Part shown: in pieces, positions 14,876 to 16,749 of the stretch
Layout: the number at the start of each line of letters is the position of its first letter
How positions within the stretch are numbered: the stretch's first letter is position 1
NCBI GenBank assembly: GCA_036010965.1
Contig: DASCMO010000069.1
Span: 1 to 16,749 of the forward strand
Reading direction: 5' to 3'
DNA: 16,749 bases
Origin: GCA-2686265 sp036010965
Lineage (GTDB): Bacteria > Planctomycetota > UBA1135 > GCA-002686595
The notes under the pieces: model-generated
Database searches by the model: none
Seen by the model: the letters and a program-made list of their open reading frames with translations, nothing else
What the model was told of the DNA's origin: nothing
Translations under genes and position numbers: made by a program

Positions 14876-16335
14876 ACTTGTGCGGGCACCTCGAAGGACT
14901 CGCTGTAGTCCCGGAAAAGGCGGTTCGCCTCCGGATGGCTCGTGCACTCCTCCGTGGCCGGGTCGTATTCCAGGTGCGCTCCGAGAGTGACGCGCTCCTC
15001 CGAGACATCGATAGCGTTGTTCGACAGGTGATCGCGCAGCCGATCAAAACTGTCAGCCGCGTGTTCGTCGCCCTCCACCCGCTCGCGGGCCTCCCCTGGC
15101 GAAACCGCTGCCCCCAGAAGATTCGACGCGTTGCCCATGTGACAGAGCGCGCTGGAGAGGTGCCCCTCCTCGATGTCCGCGTTCAGATCTTCCTGCTTGC
15201 GGCTCCGTACGGCGTCGATGAAGTTCGCGAAGTGATTCGAGGATCCGCTCCACTCCTTGACGGTGTTCCCGTCGTTGTCGATGGCCTTGGCCGAACTGTA
15301 GTTCGGGACCAACAGCCGTCCGCCTTCGCACTGGATCACGGCGCCGATCCGCGCGCCCTTGAAGGTGTCCATGCTGCCGCCCCAGTTCTTCTCCTGAGCT
15401 GCCTGATCTCTAGGTAGGCCACGCACCTCAAAGATGAGCGGGGCCTTCTCGTACTGATGGAAGACCATCTCCGTGTTCGGCGTGTCGCCGTCGTCGTCGT
15501 ACCCGAATCTCCCTCCGATGCTCAAGACGCGCGGAGCGATGGTGGACTCGCCCATGACCCAGCGGCACATGTCCATCTGGTGGATGCCCTGGTTGCCCAC
15601 GTCGCCGTTGCCGTAGTCGAAGACCCAGTGCCAGTCATAGTGCAGGCTCCGGCGCATCAGCGGCCGCTCGGGGCGCGGGCCGCTCCACAGACCGTAGTCC
15701 ACGTTAGACGGCGGGTCCTGCGGACCGTCCACCTTCCCGATGCTCTTGCGCGGCTTGTAGCAGAGGCCGTGGCCCACGACGACCTTCCCGAGGTTGCCTT
15801 CCTGGATCCACTTCGCCGCAGCTCCGATTGCCTGACTGGAGCGACTCTGGGTGCCGGTCTGCACGATGCGGCCATACTCACGGGCGGCGCGCACCATCTG
15901 CCGGCCCTCCCACACATTGTGCGAGACGGGCTTCTCCACGTAGACGTCCTTGCCCGCCTGGCAAGCCCAGATCGTGATCAGCGCGTGCCAGTGGTTCGGG
16001 GTCGCGGTCGCGATCACGTCGATGTCGTCGCGCTCCAGCACGCGCCGCAGGTCGGTGTAGGTGTCGACCTTCTCGTCCCTATCCGTGAACTGCTTGGCTC
16101 CCTTCGCCAGCACATCGGAGTCCACATCGCAGAGCGCCACGACTCGGACATTCTCGAGCCGGTGCAGGCCGTTGATGTGTGATCCGCCCCGGCTGCGGAA
16201 CCCGATCACCGCGCAACGGATCTCCTCGTTTGGACTGCGGTGGCGGACCTTCGGAGCGCCGAAGGTCGGCAAGCTCAAGGCAAAGACACTCGCGGTCGAA
16301 CCCTGAACGAACTGCCGGCGACTGAGGGGAGACAT
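14872..16335 (-). CDS. Tat-exported Gfo/Idh/MocA family oxidoreductase
   Basis: Encodes 487 residues. The Tat signal is at the N-terminus (LSRRQFVQGSTASVFALSLP, 4-23). The NAD(P)-binding Rossmann part starts at 39 (IRCAVIGFRSRGG) and includes ALCDVDSDVL (67-76), the ATPNHWHALI block (111-120) and the family's EKPVSHN (134-140), whose Lys is a catalytic-site residue. The C-terminal substrate domain includes GDVGNQGIHQMDMCRWVMG (244-262), with His252 and Asp255 in the usual positions. The last ~60 residues are a longer tail than in cytoplasmic members. Members oxidise or reduce hydroxyls of sugars, inositols and glycosides with NAD(P); Tat export suggests the cofactor is bound before transport. 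ATG-16335 is supported by a strong AAGGAGG site 5 nt upstream. It is the first gene of a three-gene unit with the lipoprotein and the membrane protein. Confidence 0.93.
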   Translation of the reverse strand: MSPLSRRQFVQGSTASVFALSLPTFGAPKVRHRSPNEEIRCAVIGFRSRGGSHINGLHRLENVRVVALCDVDSDVLAKGAKQFTDRDEKVDTYTDLRRVLERDDIDVIATATPNHWHALITIWACQAGKDVYVEKPVSHNVWEGRQMVRAAREYGRIVQTGTQSRSSQAIGAAAKWIQEGNLGKVVVGHGLCYKPRKSIGKVDGPQDPPSNVDYGLWSGPRPERPLMRRSLHYDWHWVFDYGNGDVGNQGIHQMDMCRWVMGESTIAPRVLSIGGRFGYDDDGDTPNTEMVFHQYEKAPLIFEVRGLPRDQAAQEKNWGGSMDTFKGARIGAVIQCEGGRLLVPNYSSAKAIDNDGNTVKEWSGSSNHFANFIDAVRSRKQEDLNADIEEGHLSSALCHMGNASNLLGAAVSPGEARERVEGDEHAADSFDRLRDHLSNNAIDVSEERVTLGAHLEYDPATEECTSHPEANRLFRDYSESFEVPAQV

Positions 16336-16340
16336 CTGAA

Positions 16341-16347
16341 CCTCCTT
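16341..16347 (-). promoter_or_regulatory. Strong ribosome binding site of the Gfo/Idh/MocA gene
   Basis: AAGGAGG on the minus strand, 5 nt before ATG-16335, is the best Shine-Dalgarno match in the window and fixes the start. Several other genes here have weak or no such site. Confidence 0.75.
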
Positions 16348-16437
16348 GGACGTGAGAAAGCGGGGTGGCGAGGGCCAGCGTCAATGTACGGGCAGGGCGC
16401 CCAAGCTGCCAGGGGAGCGTGCGGCGGCGTGCGCTGC

Positions 16438-16749
16438 TCAAGGGCAGAAGGTCGCACTCAACCCGTCGGAGAGGTTGAATCCCGATGCACCACCCGCCGG
16501 GTCCCGAAACCAGAGTTGGAAGTACCAAGTGGAGCCCGGAGCGATGGCACCCGCGCCCGACCCCGCCGGCGGCTGGGTGAAGTCCACCGGACGCGACAGG
16601 TCCCCCGCCCAATCGACGGTCTGCGGGGGCCCGAGGCGGAAAATACCCGCGCCACCGCTCGAGACACACCGCAAGCCCTCCCCGAAGGGGATCTGTGTCT
16701 GGCCGGCACCGTAGTAGAAGAGCCCGTACTGGCCGGGAACGGCGCCGAC
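16438..16749 (-). CDS. C-terminal fragment of a secreted protein with the shared planctomycete C-terminal domain (5' end outside window)
   Basis: The minus-strand frame is open from the right edge to TGA at 16438, giving 103 visible residues. It matches the last ~100 residues of the protein at 8042-10564: it opens with GAVPGQYGLFYYGAGQTQIP, continues with FGEGLRCVSSGGAGIFRLGP and VDFTQPPAGSGAGAIAPGS, and ends in AGGASGFNLSDGLSATFCP. The Cys in RCV and the final FC Cys are conserved between the two. The remainder of the protein is unseen, so its function cannot be stated; by analogy the visible part is the C-terminal module of an exported protein. The Gfo/Idh/MocA gene begins 102 nt downstream in the same direction; that gap holds no strong terminator. 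Confidence 0.8.
   Translation of the reverse strand, partial: VGAVPGQYGLFYYGAGQTQIPFGEGLRCVSSGGAGIFRLGPPQTVDWAGDLSRPVDFTQPPAGSGAGAIAPGSTWYFQLWFRDPAGGASGFNLSDGLSATFCP
16438..16749 (-). repeat. Copy 2 of a shared C-terminal domain (paired with 8042-8345)
   Basis: Same-orientation partner of the repeat at 8042-8345, with obvious DNA similarity along its length and a 17-nt identical block at 16463-16479. It is cut by the window edge, so the true length is unknown. Confidence 0.75.

Noticed and set aside
16180..16215. Rossmann loop of the Gfo/Idh/MocA protein reads GFRSRG, lacking the middle Gly of GxGxxG
   Set aside because: The bases confirm the reading, but GxRxRG loops are, as I recall, common in planctomycete members of the family, so it is probably a subfamily trait and not a defect.
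16391..16412. Small inverted repeat ggcag/ctgcc after the partial gene at the right edge
   Set aside because: The stem is only 5 bp with no T run; this is within chance for GC-rich DNA and not called as a terminator.

Overview
The window looks like a piece of a high-GC Planctomycetota chromosome. The evidence is a secreted multidomain protein joining ThuA, beta-propeller, HEAT-repeat and cytochrome c domains (the 'PVC-type heme-binding CxxCH' style), a Tat-signal Gfo/Idh/MocA oxidoreductase, a DUF1080/LamG-like lipoprotein, a PmoA-like (DUF6807) protein, and two proteins ending in a roughly 130-residue C-terminal domain that closes on ...GFNLSDGLSAxFCP. I associate that ending with planctomycete lineages such as Saltatorellus/Engelhardtia. 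The assignment is from memory of protein families, not from a search. No rRNA, tRNA, CRISPR array, insertion sequence or phage gene was seen.

Layout from left to right. (1) Positions 3-185 (+) are the tail of a membrane protein running in from the left. (2) Positions 217-7671 (-) are a tight four-gene operon, transcribed right to left: a 1654-residue secreted ThuA-propeller-HEAT-cytochrome c-ThuA protein, a Tm-1-like ATP-binding protein (UPF0261), a phosphoenolpyruvate-hydrolase-family TIM barrel, and a small cupin. The first two junctions are 4-bp GTGA overlaps, and the cupin starts 2 nt after the preceding stop. (3) Positions 7672-8041 are non-coding and hold a perfect 16-bp inverted repeat just beyond the next gene's stop. 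(4) Positions 8042-10564 (-) encode a secreted choice-of-anchor-B/LVIVD propeller protein. (5) Positions 10754-11758 (-) encode a cupin-type lipoprotein, divergent from (6) 11835-13628 (+), a secreted fusion of a PmoA-like domain and an SMP-30/gluconolactonase propeller. (7) Positions 13695-16335 (-) are a three-gene unit: Tat-exported Gfo/Idh/MocA oxidoreductase, DUF1080/LamG-like lipoprotein, and a four-helix membrane protein. (8) Positions 16438-16749 (-) are the 3' end of another protein carrying the same C-terminal domain as gene (4).

How the genes may work together (inference). Gfo/Idh/MocA dehydrogenases, ThuA proteins, DUF1080 (Pfam '3-keto-disaccharide hydrolase'), cupins and SMP-30 lactonases are all linked to oxidative breakdown of sugars and glycosides. 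Most of these products carry export signals, so a cell-envelope carbohydrate oxidation system feeding a few cytoplasmic enzymes is a reasonable working model. No substrate can be read from the sequence. The points most worth following are the two separate genes that correspond to the two halves of the plant Tm-1 resistance protein, the duplicated ThuA domain at both ends of the heme protein, the PmoA/SMP-30 fusion, and the C-terminal domain that sits where other 'choice-of-anchor' proteins carry a sorting signal.
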